Source of the DNA: Nocardia sp. NRRL S-836
GTDB lineage: Bacteria > Actinomycetota > Actinomycetes > Mycobacteriales > Pseudonocardiaceae
Direction of reading: 5' to 3'
NCBI RefSeq assembly: GCF_001279525.1
Contig: NZ_LGDY01000120.1
Span: 28,183 to 92,182, forward strand
DNA length: 64,000 bases
Part shown: piece by piece, positions 53,054-61,741 of the stretch
How the letters are laid out: each line of letters starts with the position of its first letter
Position numbering within the stretch: the first letter of the stretch is position 1
The notes under the pieces: model-generated
Seen by the model: only the letters and a program-made list of their open reading frames with translations
Database searches by the model: none
Told to the model about the DNA's origin: nothing
Translations under genes and position numbers: made by a program

Positions 53054-54910
53054 GTGCGCCCCGAAGACCTGGAGCTGCTCACCACGCCCGGCACCGTCGC
53101 GGTGTCCGGAGACCTGGTGCTGGTCAGCATCGCCACGCCCGACCTCGCCACCAACACCTACCGGGGTGGTCTGCACCGGGTCCACCCCGACGGCAGCACG
53201 ACATCGTGGACACACGGTGACCGTGACCATGCCCAGCGTATTTCCCCCGACGGCGCATGGGTCGCTTTCCTGCGCGTTTCCGGCAAGTCGAAGCCGCAGC
53301 TGCACGTCATGCCGGTCGCCGGTGGCGAGCCCCGCAAGCTGACCGACCTGCCGCTGGGCGCCGGCGCCCCGGTGTGGTCGCCCGACTCGACGCGGATCGC
53401 CTTCGTGGCCCGCGTGCCCGAGGCCGGCCGCTACGGCACGACCGACGACGGCCCCGAGTCCGAGGCACCGCGCCGCATCACGCGCCTGGACTACCGCGTC
53501 GACGACGTCGGCTTCCTGCTCGACCGCCGGCCGCGGCTGCACGTCGTCGACCTCGACGGCGCGGTGACCGAGCTGACCGACGGCTCCTACGACGTCTCCG
53601 ACCCGGCGTGGCTGTCCGATTCGGACCTGGTGTTCTCGGCGCCACGGGACTTCGGCGCGACCGAGACGTTGTTCAACGACCTCTACACGGTGTCCGCTTC
53701 CGGTGGCACAGCGTCACTCCTGATGCGCGGCCTGGGCGAGATGTCGATGCCGTTCGCCGTGGACTCGTTCGTCTACTGGCTCGGCACGGAGTTCACCGGC
53801 ATCGACGCCGTGGCCCGCAACATGGGCCTGTGGCGCGCACCGCTGGACGGCTCCGGCGCCCCCGAGCGGCTGACCGACGAGGAAACCGTGGACGTCGAAC
53901 GGCTTTCCGGCCCACCGGTCGTGGACGGCTCGGACGTCCTGCTCGTCGTGCGCAACCGCGGCGCGCTGGAACTGCGGCGCATCCCGTTGTCCGGCGGCCC
54001 CGGCGAGGTGCTCACGGGCACTTCGGCGGCGGTGCGGTCGTTCGCCTCGGACGGGTCCACTGTGGTCGCCGTGGTGTCCACTCCGGACTCGGCCGGCGAG
54101 GTGGAGTTCGTCGGCACCGGCGTGCGCACCTCGTTCAGCTCGGTCCCGACCCGCCGCGTCGTGGAGCTGACGGGCACCGCGTCCGACGGGTACGAGGTGC
54201 ACGGCTGGCTCGTGCTCCCCGACGGCGACGGCCCGCACCCGGTCGTGCTGGCCGTGCACGGCGGCCCGTTCATGTACCACAGCTGGGGCTTCTTCGACGA
54301 GGCCCAGGTCTACGCCACCGCCGGCTACGCCGTCGTCCTGCCGAACCCGCGCGGCTCCGCCGGCTACGGCCAGGCCCACGGCCAGGCCGTCATCGGCAAG
54401 TTCGGCACCGTCGACGTCGACGACGTCCTCTCCCTCCTGGACGTCGCACTCGCCCGCCCGGACTGCGACGCCGACCGCGTCGGCGTCATGGGCGGCTCCT
54501 ACGGCGGCTTCATGGCCTCTTGGCTCTCCGCCCACCACGGCGAACGTTTCCGCGCGGCCTGGAGCGAGCGCGCGGTGAACGCCTGGGACTCCTTCTCCGG
54601 CAGCTCCGACATCGGCTACTACTTCCCGGACGCCTACTGCGGCCCCGACCCGGAAGCACAGCGCGCGATGAGCCCGCTGACCTACGCCGAGAAGATCAAC
54701 ATCCCGTTCGCCGTCGTGCACTCCGAGCAGGACTGGCGCTGCCCCCTCGAACAGGCCCAGCGCATGTTCGTGGCCCTGCGCCGGCGCGGCGTCGAGGCGG
54801 AGATGCTGATCTTCCCGGGCGAGGGGCACGAGCTGACCCGGTCCGGGCAGCCTCGGCATCGCAAGCAGCGGTTCGACGCGGTGCTGGAGTGGTGGGGCCG
54901 CTATCTGTGA
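53054..54910 (+). CDS. S9-family prolyl oligopeptidase
   Basis: A 618-residue serine peptidase. The N-terminal beta-propeller (about 1-355) has WD-like repeats (ISPDGAWVAFLRVSGKSKP; PVWSPDSTRIAFVARV). The C-terminal alpha/beta-hydrolase has Ser in GVMGGSYGGFMASW (about 482), Asp in HSEQDWRCPLEQA (about 559) and His in FPGEGHELTRSG (about 592). The oxyanion-side motif is AVHGGPFMYHSW. GTG 53054 is preferred; TTG 53024 in frame is an alternative, and TACCGT 7 nt upstream suggests a leaderless mRNA. No signal peptide: a cytosolic peptidase for short peptides. Confidence 0.9.
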   Translation: MRPEDLELLTTPGTVAVSGDLVLVSIATPDLATNTYRGGLHRVHPDGSTTSWTHGDRDHAQRISPDGAWVAFLRVSGKSKPQLHVMPVAGGEPRKLTDLPLGAGAPVWSPDSTRIAFVARVPEAGRYGTTDDGPESEAPRRITRLDYRVDDVGFLLDRRPRLHVVDLDGAVTELTDGSYDVSDPAWLSDSDLVFSAPRDFGATETLFNDLYTVSASGGTASLLMRGLGEMSMPFAVDSFVYWLGTEFTGIDAVARNMGLWRAPLDGSGAPERLTDEETVDVERLSGPPVVDGSDVLLVVRNRGALELRRIPLSGGPGEVLTGTSAAVRSFASDGSTVVAVVSTPDSAGEVEFVGTGVRTSFSSVPTRRVVELTGTASDGYEVHGWLVLPDGDGPHPVVLAVHGGPFMYHSWGFFDEAQVYATAGYAVVLPNPRGSAGYGQAHGQAVIGKFGTVDVDDVLSLLDVALARPDCDADRVGVMGGSYGGFMASWLSAHHGERFRAAWSERAVNAWDSFSGSSDIGYYFPDAYCGPDPEAQRAMSPLTYAEKINIPFAVVHSEQDWRCPLEQAQRMFVALRRRGVEAEMLIFPGEGHELTRSGQPRHRKQRFDAVLEWWGRYL

Positions 54911-55224
54911 CGGCTGGTTGTTGGTCGTGAGTGTCTTGCTTGTGAGTCTTGATCGCGAGTTGTCCACAGGCTGACGGGGTTCTGACCTGCGGTTATCGGT
55001 TCTTCGGTAGCCTGTGGACAGGCAGGGAACTGAATCGGGCGTTCGCGCGTTCCGCATATGAGGAAGCGCGCGGGGGCGGTGTGCGCGGCGGCAGTACGTT
55101 CGACGTTCATGCCCCCAAGGGCGACCATGAGCCGATCTGCCGCAGAACGATCGGCCTGGTGCGCCTGACGAACTGACCCGTTCGGCCGCTGTTTCCGCGC
55201 CCGCTCCGGCGTGATGGTGTTCCG
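54911..55224. other. Gene-free 314-bp region before the STAND ATPase gene
   Basis: No supported gene. It holds the DnaA-box-like inverted pair (54960-55020), a GC-rich unstructured middle part, and the 3' 50 bp that recur before the decayed second copy. The promoter of the STAND gene is probably within the repeated segment. Confidence 0.5.
54960..55020. repeat. Inverted pair of DnaA-box-like sequences
   Basis: TGTCCACAGGCT (54961-54972) and AGCCTGTGGACA (55009-55020) form a 12-bp inverted repeat with a 36-bp spacer. The left arm extends to TTGTCCACA (54960-54968), the preferred actinobacterial DnaA box; the right arm gives CTGTCCACA on the minus strand. It may be a DnaA-responsive control element or simply a stem-loop. 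Confidence 0.55.
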
Positions 55225-55263
55225 GTGGACAACACGGTGTCCGGGACGGTGCACGGCGCGGTG
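55175..55263 (+). repeat. Direct repeat, first copy (upstream plus 5' end of STAND gene)
   Basis: Positions 55175-55263 recur at 57335-57423 with only about five to six differences, at an exact 2160-bp offset. The repeat spans the 50 bp before the start codon and the first 13 codons, including GTGATGGTGTTCCGGTG at the start. Conservation of upstream DNA suggests it contains the promoter. Confidence 0.85.
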
Positions 55264-57300
55264 GTGCAGGTGCGGGACGTGTACGGCGACGTCAACGTGC
55301 ACGCCGCACCCGACGCTGCGGTGCCACAGCAGCTCCCCGCGGGTGTGCACAAGTTCAGCGGAAGGCAGGCCGAGCTCGACCTGCTCGCTCAGCTCGAATC
55401 GACGGCGAGCTCGGATGCGGTGGTCATCTCCGCGGTCAACGGCACAGCCGGCGTCGGCAAGACCGCGTTGGCCCTGCACTGGGCCCACCGCGTGGCCGGG
55501 CGGTTCCCGGACGGGCAGCTGTACGTCAACATGCGTGGGTTCGAGCCCGACCGGGAGCCGATGTCCCCGGCTGAGGCGGTGCGCGGTTTCCTCGACGCGC
55601 TCGGCGTACCGGGCGACGCGGTCCCGATCGGTCTCGATGCGCAGGCCGCGTTGTTCCGCAGCAAGGTCGCCGGTCAGCGGGTGCTCGTAGTGCTCGACAA
55701 CGTGCGGGAAGCCGCCCAGGTGCGTCCGCTGCTGCCGGGTGGGCCGGGCTGCTTCGTGCTCATCACCAGCCGCAACCGCCTGGACAGCCTGGTCGCCCAA
55801 CACAGTGCCACGCAGTTGCGGCTTGACCTCCTGCCGGATGGCGAAGCCGTGGCGCTGCTGAGGGACCGGCTCGGCGACGTGGACCAGGCGACGCTCGCGG
55901 ACCTGGTCGAGCTGTGTGCCGGCCTGCCGCTCGCGCTGAGCATCGTCGCCGCTCGCATCGATGCGCGGGACACGGACTCCATCGCCGGGCTGGTCGAGGA
56001 GCTGCGCGCCGAACGGCTCGAAGCCCTCGAACTGGACGAGGACTTCGGTCCCAGAGCGGTCTTCTCCTGGTCGGTTCGTGCTCTGACCGAACCCGCCGCG
56101 CGGTTGTTCCGGTTGCTCGGTCTGCACCCCGGCCCCGATGTCGACGTGCGCGCGGCCGCCGCTCTCGCCGGACTGCCGGTGACCGGATGTCGCAAGCTGT
56201 TGCGCGAACTGGTTCGCGCCACGCTCGTGGAACAGTACCTGCCCGGTCGGTACCGCTTCCACGACCTGCTCAGGGTCTTCGCCAGGGAACTGGCCGGGGC
56301 CGATGACGCGGCGCAACGCCGGATGCTCGGCTTCTACCTGCACTCGGCCTGGGCGGGCGATCGGGCATTGGTGGTGAAACGGGTCGGTGTCGAGCTGCCA
56401 CTGCTCGATCCGGTCGTCGCTCCGGTCACCTTCACCGAACCCGCTGACGCGGGCCGGTGGTTCACCGCCGAGCACGCCGTGCTGACCGGCATGGTCGGCC
56501 ACGCGGCAGCCGCCGGGTTCGACCAGCACGCGTGGCTGCTCGCGCTGGCGCTGCGGAGCTACCTCGACACCCACGGCCATTGGCGCGACTACGAGTCGGT
56601 CTACCGCGCGGCGATCGACTCGGTGAACCGCTTGGCCGACCCGTTCGCGCAGGCACGAATCCACAGAGGACTCGGCAGGGCTCTCAGCAGGTTGTCCGAG
56701 TGGGACGAGGCGGAACGCGTACTGCGGCTGGCACTGGACTTCACCCGGCGGACCGGTGACCGCAGACAGGAGGCGCACAGCCACGAGGCACTGTCCTGGC
56801 TGTACTCGGAACGACAGCTGCACGACCGTGCTCTCGTCCACGCGCAGGCCGCGGTCGACCTGCACCCGGTCGGCGACAACCCGGTGTGGCGAGCGTTCGC
56901 GCTCAACGTGGCGGGCCGGTGCTACGCGGCGTTGCACCGGTTCGACGAGGCGTTGGAGCACTCCGAAGCGGCGTTGAAGGCGCATCGAGGACTGTCGCGG
57001 CGCAACGACGAGACCGGTGAGGCAGAGGCGCTCACCACGATCTGCCTCATCCAGCTCGGCAGGGGCGAGTTCGAGCCCGCCATGCGGACCGGTGCGGAAG
57101 CGCTTGCACTGCACCGGCACCTCGGCAACCGGCCGGGCATCGCCGAGGCCCTCGAACACATCGGCGACGTGCATCGCGCACTCGACCGGCCGGAGGACGC
57201 CCGTGCCGCCTGGGAGGAGGCACTCGTGATCCTGGAGGGGCTGCGGCGTGCGGCCCTGGTGGAGGTGAAGCGAAAGCTCGCCGAGCTCGATCACCACTGA
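55225..57300 (+). CDS. NLR-like STAND ATPase (NB-ARC plus TPR) with N-terminal amyloid-type motif
   Basis: A 691-residue protein. Residues 2-25 (NTVSGTVHGAVVQVRDVYG) match the short N-SG-x-G-VVQ-G motifs at the N terminus of many actinobacterial STAND proteins, described as bacterial amyloid signalling sequences. The NB-ARC domain (about 40-300) has P-loop GTAGVGKTA (73-81), Walker B VLVVLDNV, VLITSRNRL and CAGLPLALSIVAARI. A winged-helix part (YRFHDLLRVFAREL) and TPR-like repeats (about 430-690) follow. It lacks a DNA-binding or enzymatic effector domain, so the motif probably recruits a separate effector. GTG 55225 start, likely leaderless. A broken copy follows downstream. Confidence 0.88.
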   Translation: MDNTVSGTVHGAVVQVRDVYGDVNVHAAPDAAVPQQLPAGVHKFSGRQAELDLLAQLESTASSDAVVISAVNGTAGVGKTALALHWAHRVAGRFPDGQLYVNMRGFEPDREPMSPAEAVRGFLDALGVPGDAVPIGLDAQAALFRSKVAGQRVLVVLDNVREAAQVRPLLPGGPGCFVLITSRNRLDSLVAQHSATQLRLDLLPDGEAVALLRDRLGDVDQATLADLVELCAGLPLALSIVAARIDARDTDSIAGLVEELRAERLEALELDEDFGPRAVFSWSVRALTEPAARLFRLLGLHPGPDVDVRAAAALAGLPVTGCRKLLRELVRATLVEQYLPGRYRFHDLLRVFARELAGADDAAQRRMLGFYLHSAWAGDRALVVKRVGVELPLLDPVVAPVTFTEPADAGRWFTAEHAVLTGMVGHAAAAGFDQHAWLLALALRSYLDTHGHWRDYESVYRAAIDSVNRLADPFAQARIHRGLGRALSRLSEWDEAERVLRLALDFTRRTGDRRQEAHSHEALSWLYSERQLHDRALVHAQAAVDLHPVGDNPVWRAFALNVAGRCYAALHRFDEALEHSEAALKAHRGLSRRNDETGEAEALTTICLIQLGRGEFEPAMRTGAEALALHRHLGNRPGIAEALEHIGDVHRALDRPEDARAAWEEALVILEGLRRAALVEVKRKLAELDHH

Positions 57301-57334
57301 CTCGGGGACCGGCCGGTCCACCACGGCCGTGTTG

Positions 57335-57423
57335 GACCCGTTCAGCCGCTGTTTTCGCGGCCGCTGCGGCGTGATGGTGTTCCGGTGGGCAACACGGTGT
57401 CCGGGACGGTGCACGGCGCGATC
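57335..57423 (+). repeat. Direct repeat, second copy (before decayed STAND copy)
   Basis: Second copy of the 89-bp repeat at 55175-55263. It marks the 5' end of the tandem duplication and preserves the upstream region and first codons of the decayed copy. Confidence 0.85.
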
Positions 57424-58071
57424 GTCCAGGCCGGGGTCGTGCACGGTGGCGTGCACATCCACCCGCAGGCGCCCGAGGTGGTGCCGCGGCAGCTGCCGCT
57501 CGAGGTCGCGACGTTCAACGGGGGCGCGACGAACTCGACCAGCTGGAAGCGGCGCTGGACTCGAGTGGACGATGCGCAGCTACCTTGACACGCAGGGACA
57601 TTGGCGTGACTACGCGGCCGTGTACCGGGCTGCGATCGCCTCGGTGCACCGGCTCGGCAACCCGCTGGCGCTGGTCCGTGTCCACAGAGGACTCGGTCGG
57701 GCGCTCTGCCGGGTGGCGGAGTGGGAGGAGGCGGAACGCGTGGTGCGGCTCGCGGCGGCGTTCGCGTTGCGGTCGGGCGACCGCACGCAGCAGGCGCACT
57801 GCGAGGAAGCGTTGTCCGCCATGTACACGGCGCGGGGAATGCACGAGCTGGCGCTGGAGCACGCGACGGCGTCCACCCGCCTGCACCCCGGCGATGACGG
57901 TGCGTGGTTCGCCTCGTCGTTCGCGTTGCGGGCGCGGTGTCTGGCGGCGCTGAACGAGTTCGACGCTACCCTGGCGGCCACCACGGAAGCGCTGTACCTG
58001 CATCGCACGCTGGTGCCGCGTGACGAGACCGGCGACCGGCTGGTGCGGGGAGCTCAGCCCAGGAGCGTGTA
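57385..58071 (+). pseudogene. Decayed tandem copy of the STAND ATPase gene
   Basis: The copy keeps the start and amyloid-type motif (GNTVSGTVHGAIVQAGVVHG) and reads to residue 67. At about 57516-57523 a run of five G where three are expected shifts the frame; the original frame would continue GRDELDQLEAALDSSG. At about 57570 the sequence jumps to MRSYLDTQGHWRDY, equivalent to residue 440 of the intact copy, so about 395 residues (NB-ARC and winged helix) are deleted. TPR sequence then continues open to RDETGDRLVRGAQ and is cut off by the RES gene. A 67-residue motif-only peptide could still be made. Confidence 0.85.
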
Positions 58072-58710
58072 ATTCAGCTCCTCGCACACGCGCGCGAGCG
58101 GCAGGTCCAGCCCCGGATGGTCGAGCGGCAGCAGCACGTCCGGTGCCGCGGGCAGACCGGACGCGCCCGGCGGGTCCCACAGGCACACGGCCGGGTCGCC
58201 GGAGTCCATCGACGACCGGTACCAGAGGCCGTCCAGCTCCGGGTACGCCGCCCTGATCGCGCGCGCCCAGGCCTGCGTGACCTGTTTCGGGCCGGTCGAG
58301 ATCTCCTGCGAGGCGCCCACGCGCGTCGGCCACAGGCCGCCCAGGTCCAGCAGCCGCAGGGTGCGGCGCGGGCGCAGGACGACGAGGAACGGGGAGCGGG
58401 TGCGGCGGTCGACCATCGAGGTGGCCTGGAAGACCTCGGCGATGGAGGTGCGGACGGAGAGCCCGAAGTACAGGACGCCGTTCTCGTGGTCGGGGGCCGG
58501 TTTGCCGTCGGCGGTGGGGGCCTGGGCGTCGAAACGGGCGTGGGGCAGCGGGCCGGCGTAGCGGAACGAGTTCCAGCGCTGCGGGTGCGAGCCCTTGGCC
58601 GTGAAGACGCGCACCAGGCGGGTGGCGCGGTGGACGGCCACGACGTCCTCGGTGCGGCGCAGGTGCGCCTGGAGCACGGCAGGGGCAGGCGGCTGCGGAA
58701 GCCGTGACAT
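58054..58710 (-). CDS. RES-domain toxin (NAD+-degrading type)
   Basis: A 218-residue protein with the RES fold: VHRATRLVRVFTAKGSHPQRWNSFRY (conserved Arg near 34 and the R/F/N region), HENGVLYFGLSVRTSIAEVF (the Tyr and Glu of the active site), then GLWYRSSMDSG, which holds the final S of the R-E-S set. Characterised RES toxins (MbcT, Res) deplete NAD+ by phosphorolysis or hydrolysis. ATG 58710 lies 29 nt after the stop of the antitoxin-like gene, the usual antitoxin-first order. Its 3' end runs into the decayed STAND copy by 18 nt. Confidence 0.82.
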   Translation of the reverse strand: MSRLPQPPAPAVLQAHLRRTEDVVAVHRATRLVRVFTAKGSHPQRWNSFRYAGPLPHARFDAQAPTADGKPAPDHENGVLYFGLSVRTSIAEVFQATSMVDRRTRSPFLVVLRPRRTLRLLDLGGLWPTRVGASQEISTGPKQVTQAWARAIRAAYPELDGLWYRSSMDSGDPAVCLWDPPGASGLPAAPDVLLPLDHPGLDLPLARVCEELNYTLLG

Positions 58711-58739
58711 TCGGGTCCTGTCGGGTGTTCGGGAACGGC

Positions 58740-59324
58740 TCAGGCGGGGGTGCCGAGCACGGAGACCAGGTCGGCGACGAGGCGCGCGTCCCCTCCTGCG
58801 AGGAGCCAGTCGCGGGGTGTCGCGGGCTTGCCGTCGACCAGCAGGTCCTCCTGGGCGGTGGTCATGAACGCGGCGACGACGAGTGCCGGTTGGTCGGTGG
58901 GCACGGCGGCGAGCACGGCCTCCAGGCCGGGCAGGACGCCGGTGCTGGCGAACTGCCAGGCGGGCAGGCGCCAGCTGCCGCGGTCCTTCCAGCCGACCAG
59001 CCGGCCGACGCCGAGGCGGTGGCGGATGCGGCTCGTGTCGACCTGGAGCTGGCGGGCCGCGTCGGCGACGGTCAGCGCGGAGTCGCGCAGGACCGCGTGG
59101 GCGACCACGGTGCGGGTGCGCGGCCTGGCGTCCGACGAGCCGGCCGGGGACAGGTCGAGGCCCACGTCGGCGAGCGCCGTGGCCTGTTCGGAGGTGAAGT
59201 AGCTGGCCGGCTCCGGATGAGGTGGGGCGAGCCTGCGCGCGGCATCGGTCACGAGCGCGAGGAACTCGTCAGGGGTCACCTGCAGGCCGGCCTTTGCCAG
59301 CACGGTCTCCAGAGCGGGGCTCAT
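58740..59324 (-). CDS. Antitoxin partner of the RES toxin (Xre/MbcA-ParS-like)
   Basis: A 194-residue cytoplasmic protein. A middle HTH (about 90-125: LTVADAARQLQVDTSRIRHRLGVGRLVGW) probably binds DNA. The C terminus, QEDLLVDGKPATPRDWLLAGGDARLVADLVSVL, resembles the toxin-binding domain of MbcA/ParS antitoxins (DGKTPLDWL-type). Directly upstream of the RES gene, which supports a type II toxin-antitoxin pair with autoregulation. ATG 59324. The N-terminal 60 residues are of unknown nature. Confidence 0.75.
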   Translation of the reverse strand: MSPALETVLAKAGLQVTPDEFLALVTDAARRLAPPHPEPASYFTSEQATALADVGLDLSPAGSSDARPRTRTVVAHAVLRDSALTVADAARQLQVDTSRIRHRLGVGRLVGWKDRGSWRLPAWQFASTGVLPGLEAVLAAVPTDQPALVVAAFMTTAQEDLLVDGKPATPRDWLLAGGDARLVADLVSVLGTPA

Positions 59325-59468
59325 GCGCACAGGATAGCCCGCCCGTGCGCTCTTGTGCGCTCCACCAACAGAGTTCCACGTTCTGCGTCCACGCAACGAC
59401 GCTACGTGAGAAATCCGGCTTGATGTCCGTGACGTGGGCCTCAACCCGTGCATCGCTAGGATTCCCCG

Positions 59469-60629
59469 ATGCAGTTGGACCGGGGAGCCAAGCGCGTCGT
59501 CGTGGCGTGGGCCGTCGTCATGATCGGCACGCTGACGTACGTCCTGCTCCGCCCGCCGGGGTGGTCGCTCGACCTGCGCGTCTACCGCAACGGCGGTGAC
59601 GCGCTGCTGCAGGGCCTGCCGCTGTACGTCGAGGGCTTCGCGAAGCCGCTCGGTGGCCCCGACCTGCCCTTCACCTACCCGCCGGCCGCCGCGGCGCTGT
59701 TCAGCCTGCTGGCGCTGGTGCCGCTCGTCGTCGCGATCCTCGCGGTGGTGGTGGCGAACCTGGCGTTCCTCACGACGCTGTGCCTGATCGCCGCCGCACG
59801 CGTGGTCGGCTGGGGCCCCGAGGCCGTGAAGTGGGGCCTGGGTGCGGCGGCCGTGTCGTCGATCTTCGACCCGCTGCGCGAGACGCTCTGGTTCGGGCAG
59901 GTCAACCTGCTGCTCGGCGTGCTCGTGATGGCCGACTGCCTGCTGGAACGCACCCGCTGGTGGCCGCGCGGCGCCCTGATCGGACTGGCCGCGGCGATCA
60001 AGCTGACGCCGGCGTTCTTCGCGTTGTTCTTCGTCGCGCGCCGCCAGTGGAAGCCGGTGCTCGTGTCGATCGGGTCGTTCCTCGTGTTCGGCCTGCTGGG
60101 GTTCCTGATCGCGTTCGGTGACGCGCGCGAGTACTGGACGCACGCGCTGCTCGACCCCGGCCGCGTCGGGCGCCTGACCTACGCCTCGAACCAGTCGATC
60201 CGCGGCGTGCTGGCCCGCTTCGGCCTGGAGGACGGACCCCAGGTGCTCACCTGGGTCGTGCTGTCGTTGCTGGTCGTGGCGCTCACGTGGTGGGTCGCCG
60301 CACGCGTCGGCGAGGTCGAGGCGTTCTTCGTGGTGGCGCTCGGCGGGCTGCTGATCTCGCCGGTCTCGTGGGGGCACCACTGGATCTGGATCGGGCCCGC
60401 GCTGGTGCTGCTGTCACGGCCGGCGCTGCTGCGGCACTGGGCGTCGTGGCTGGTGATCGCAGTGTTCGCCGTCGGGCCGCACTGGCTGTTCCCGCGCGAC
60501 AACGACGTGGAACAGCAGTGGGAGTGGTGGCAGCAGGTCATCGGCAACCTCTACGTGTTCGCCGGAATCGCCGTGCTGGTCGCGCTCGCGGTCCGGGCAC
60601 GCCGTCCCGCTGTCGCAACCACGGGCTGA
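59469..60629 (+). CDS. GT87 polyprenol-phosphomannose-dependent mannosyltransferase
   Basis: This 386-residue GT-C membrane enzyme has about ten helices and builds mannose-containing envelope glycans (PIM/lipomannan or glycoprotein) outside the membrane. The first external loop has the catalytic Asp in GWSLDLRVYRNGG (Asp35) and PFTYPPAAAALFSLLALVPL, both hallmarks of GT87/DUF2029. Later motifs are LWFGQVNLLLGVLVMAD and AIKLTPAFFALFF. ATG 59469 with TAGGAT 7 nt upstream, suggesting a leaderless mRNA. Followed by a long perfect terminator. Confidence 0.88.
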   Translation: MQLDRGAKRVVVAWAVVMIGTLTYVLLRPPGWSLDLRVYRNGGDALLQGLPLYVEGFAKPLGGPDLPFTYPPAAAALFSLLALVPLVVAILAVVVANLAFLTTLCLIAAARVVGWGPEAVKWGLGAAAVSSIFDPLRETLWFGQVNLLLGVLVMADCLLERTRWWPRGALIGLAAAIKLTPAFFALFFVARRQWKPVLVSIGSFLVFGLLGFLIAFGDAREYWTHALLDPGRVGRLTYASNQSIRGVLARFGLEDGPQVLTWVVLSLLVVALTWWVAARVGEVEAFFVVALGGLLISPVSWGHHWIWIGPALVLLSRPALLRHWASWLVIAVFAVGPHWLFPRDNDVEQQWEWWQQVIGNLYVFAGIAVLVALAVRARRPAVATTG

Positions 60630-60634
60630 GAACA

Positions 60635-60672
60635 CCGGTACCGCCTCTCCCCGCGGGGAGAGGCGGTACCGG
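60635..60672. terminator. Perfect 38-bp palindrome, bidirectional terminator
   Basis: The sequence is a perfect palindrome of 38 bp centred on CCGCGG (arms CCGGTACCGCCTCTCCCCG). It lies between the stops of the convergent GT87 and immunity-like genes, 6 nt and 12 nt away. Confidence 0.88.
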
Positions 60673-60683
60673 GTGTCAGCTGG

Positions 60684-61565
60684 CTACTGGCCGGTGATGA
60701 GCGAGACCGCGCGTTCCTGCGCCGCCTCACTGACCTCGCCGATCCGGAAGCCGCGCGCGACCGCGTGCGCGACCAGCTCCGGCTCCGGCGGCAGACCGTA
60801 CTTGCGCAGGTAGTGCGGCACCGCGCCGGCCCAGACCCAGGTGCCGTCGGTGCGGAAGTTGAGCGGAACGTCCTGCTCGCCGTTCGCGGAGAACTCGTCC
60901 ACGTCGAAGCTGCGCGCGGCCAGCACGACCGGCGCCGTCTCCAGGTAGGCGAGCAGGTTGTCCACCAGCTGCGGGTCGACCGGCTGGCGGTTCACCACGA
61001 TGCGGCCGTCGTCGTTCTTGCCGTCGTACACCCGCGCCGTGCGCAGCTCGGCGGACTGCTGCCCGCCCAGGTCCTGCGGCGGAACCTGGAACTCCTGCTG
61101 GGGCTCCGGCTCCGGCTGGGGCAGCGGCGGCAGGCCGACGCGCTGACGCCACCAGTCCGGGATGAGGTGGTCCGGCCGCGGGAACGTCTGCAGCTCGTCG
61201 CGGAACCCGATCGGCGGCGGCGTGTTGCGCCAGCGCGGCTCCTCCTCGGCGTTGAAGTCGACCGTGAACGCCGCCGGCGCCTCGATCTCGTACACCGCGC
61301 TCAGCCACGTGCCGCGGTCCGCCTGGTACATGCCACCGCGCAGCTGGCCGAAGAGCTGCACCACGTCCATCGGCGGCCGCACCGGCCGCAGCTGCCCATC
61401 GGGCCCCGCGAACGCCAGGTCGACCTCGATGTGCCGGCCCGCCGCGCGGTACTCGGCACGGATGCGCTGCCAGCCCTGCGGCATCGCCGGCAGCATGGCT
61501 CGGCCGATCTGCCGCACGAGCTGCTGCTGTTCCTGCTCGCTCAGCGGTGTCGCTGGCTGGCCCAT
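60684..61565 (-). CDS. Immunity-like protein (DUF600/YezG-like plus C-terminal domain)
   Basis: A 293-residue cytoplasmic protein. Residues about 25-160 (GWQRIRAEYRAAGRHIEVDLAF; GGMYQADRGTWLSAVYEI; FTVDFNAEEEPRW; LQTFPRPDHLIPDWWRQR) match the YezG/DUF600-type immunity fold found next to polymorphic toxins. A Pro/Gln linker leads to a second domain (about 195-285, LLAYLETAPVVLAARSFDVDEF, WVWAGAVPHYLRKYGLPPE) seen in related immunity proteins. ATG 61565 has GAGGAG upstream. Last gene of the toxin locus; it may protect against this or a past toxin variant. Confidence 0.7.
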   Translation of the reverse strand: MGQPATPLSEQEQQQLVRQIGRAMLPAMPQGWQRIRAEYRAAGRHIEVDLAFAGPDGQLRPVRPPMDVVQLFGQLRGGMYQADRGTWLSAVYEIEAPAAFTVDFNAEEEPRWRNTPPPIGFRDELQTFPRPDHLIPDWWRQRVGLPPLPQPEPEPQQEFQVPPQDLGGQQSAELRTARVYDGKNDDGRIVVNRQPVDPQLVDNLLAYLETAPVVLAARSFDVDEFSANGEQDVPLNFRTDGTWVWAGAVPHYLRKYGLPPEPELVAHAVARGFRIGEVSEAAQERAVSLITGQ

Positions 61566-61741
61566 GTGCTCCTCGCCCCTCTCCCCGTCAAACCGCGCTG
61601 ATCTTATCGGGCTGCCGCCACGCGTGCGGGCCGGTCGGTGACTCCGGCCGTTCGCACTGGTTCTGAGGGTGTTGATCTTCGTGTGGTTCCCCCGCGGTGC
61701 TGCCAGGGGTGGGTGTCGTGCGTGGTGCTTTGCGTGGGCGC

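Noticed and set aside
54949..55176. 75-codon open frame before the STAND gene
   Set aside because: No ribosome site, no recognisable domain, and it crosses the DnaA-box-like repeat and the duplicated upstream region.
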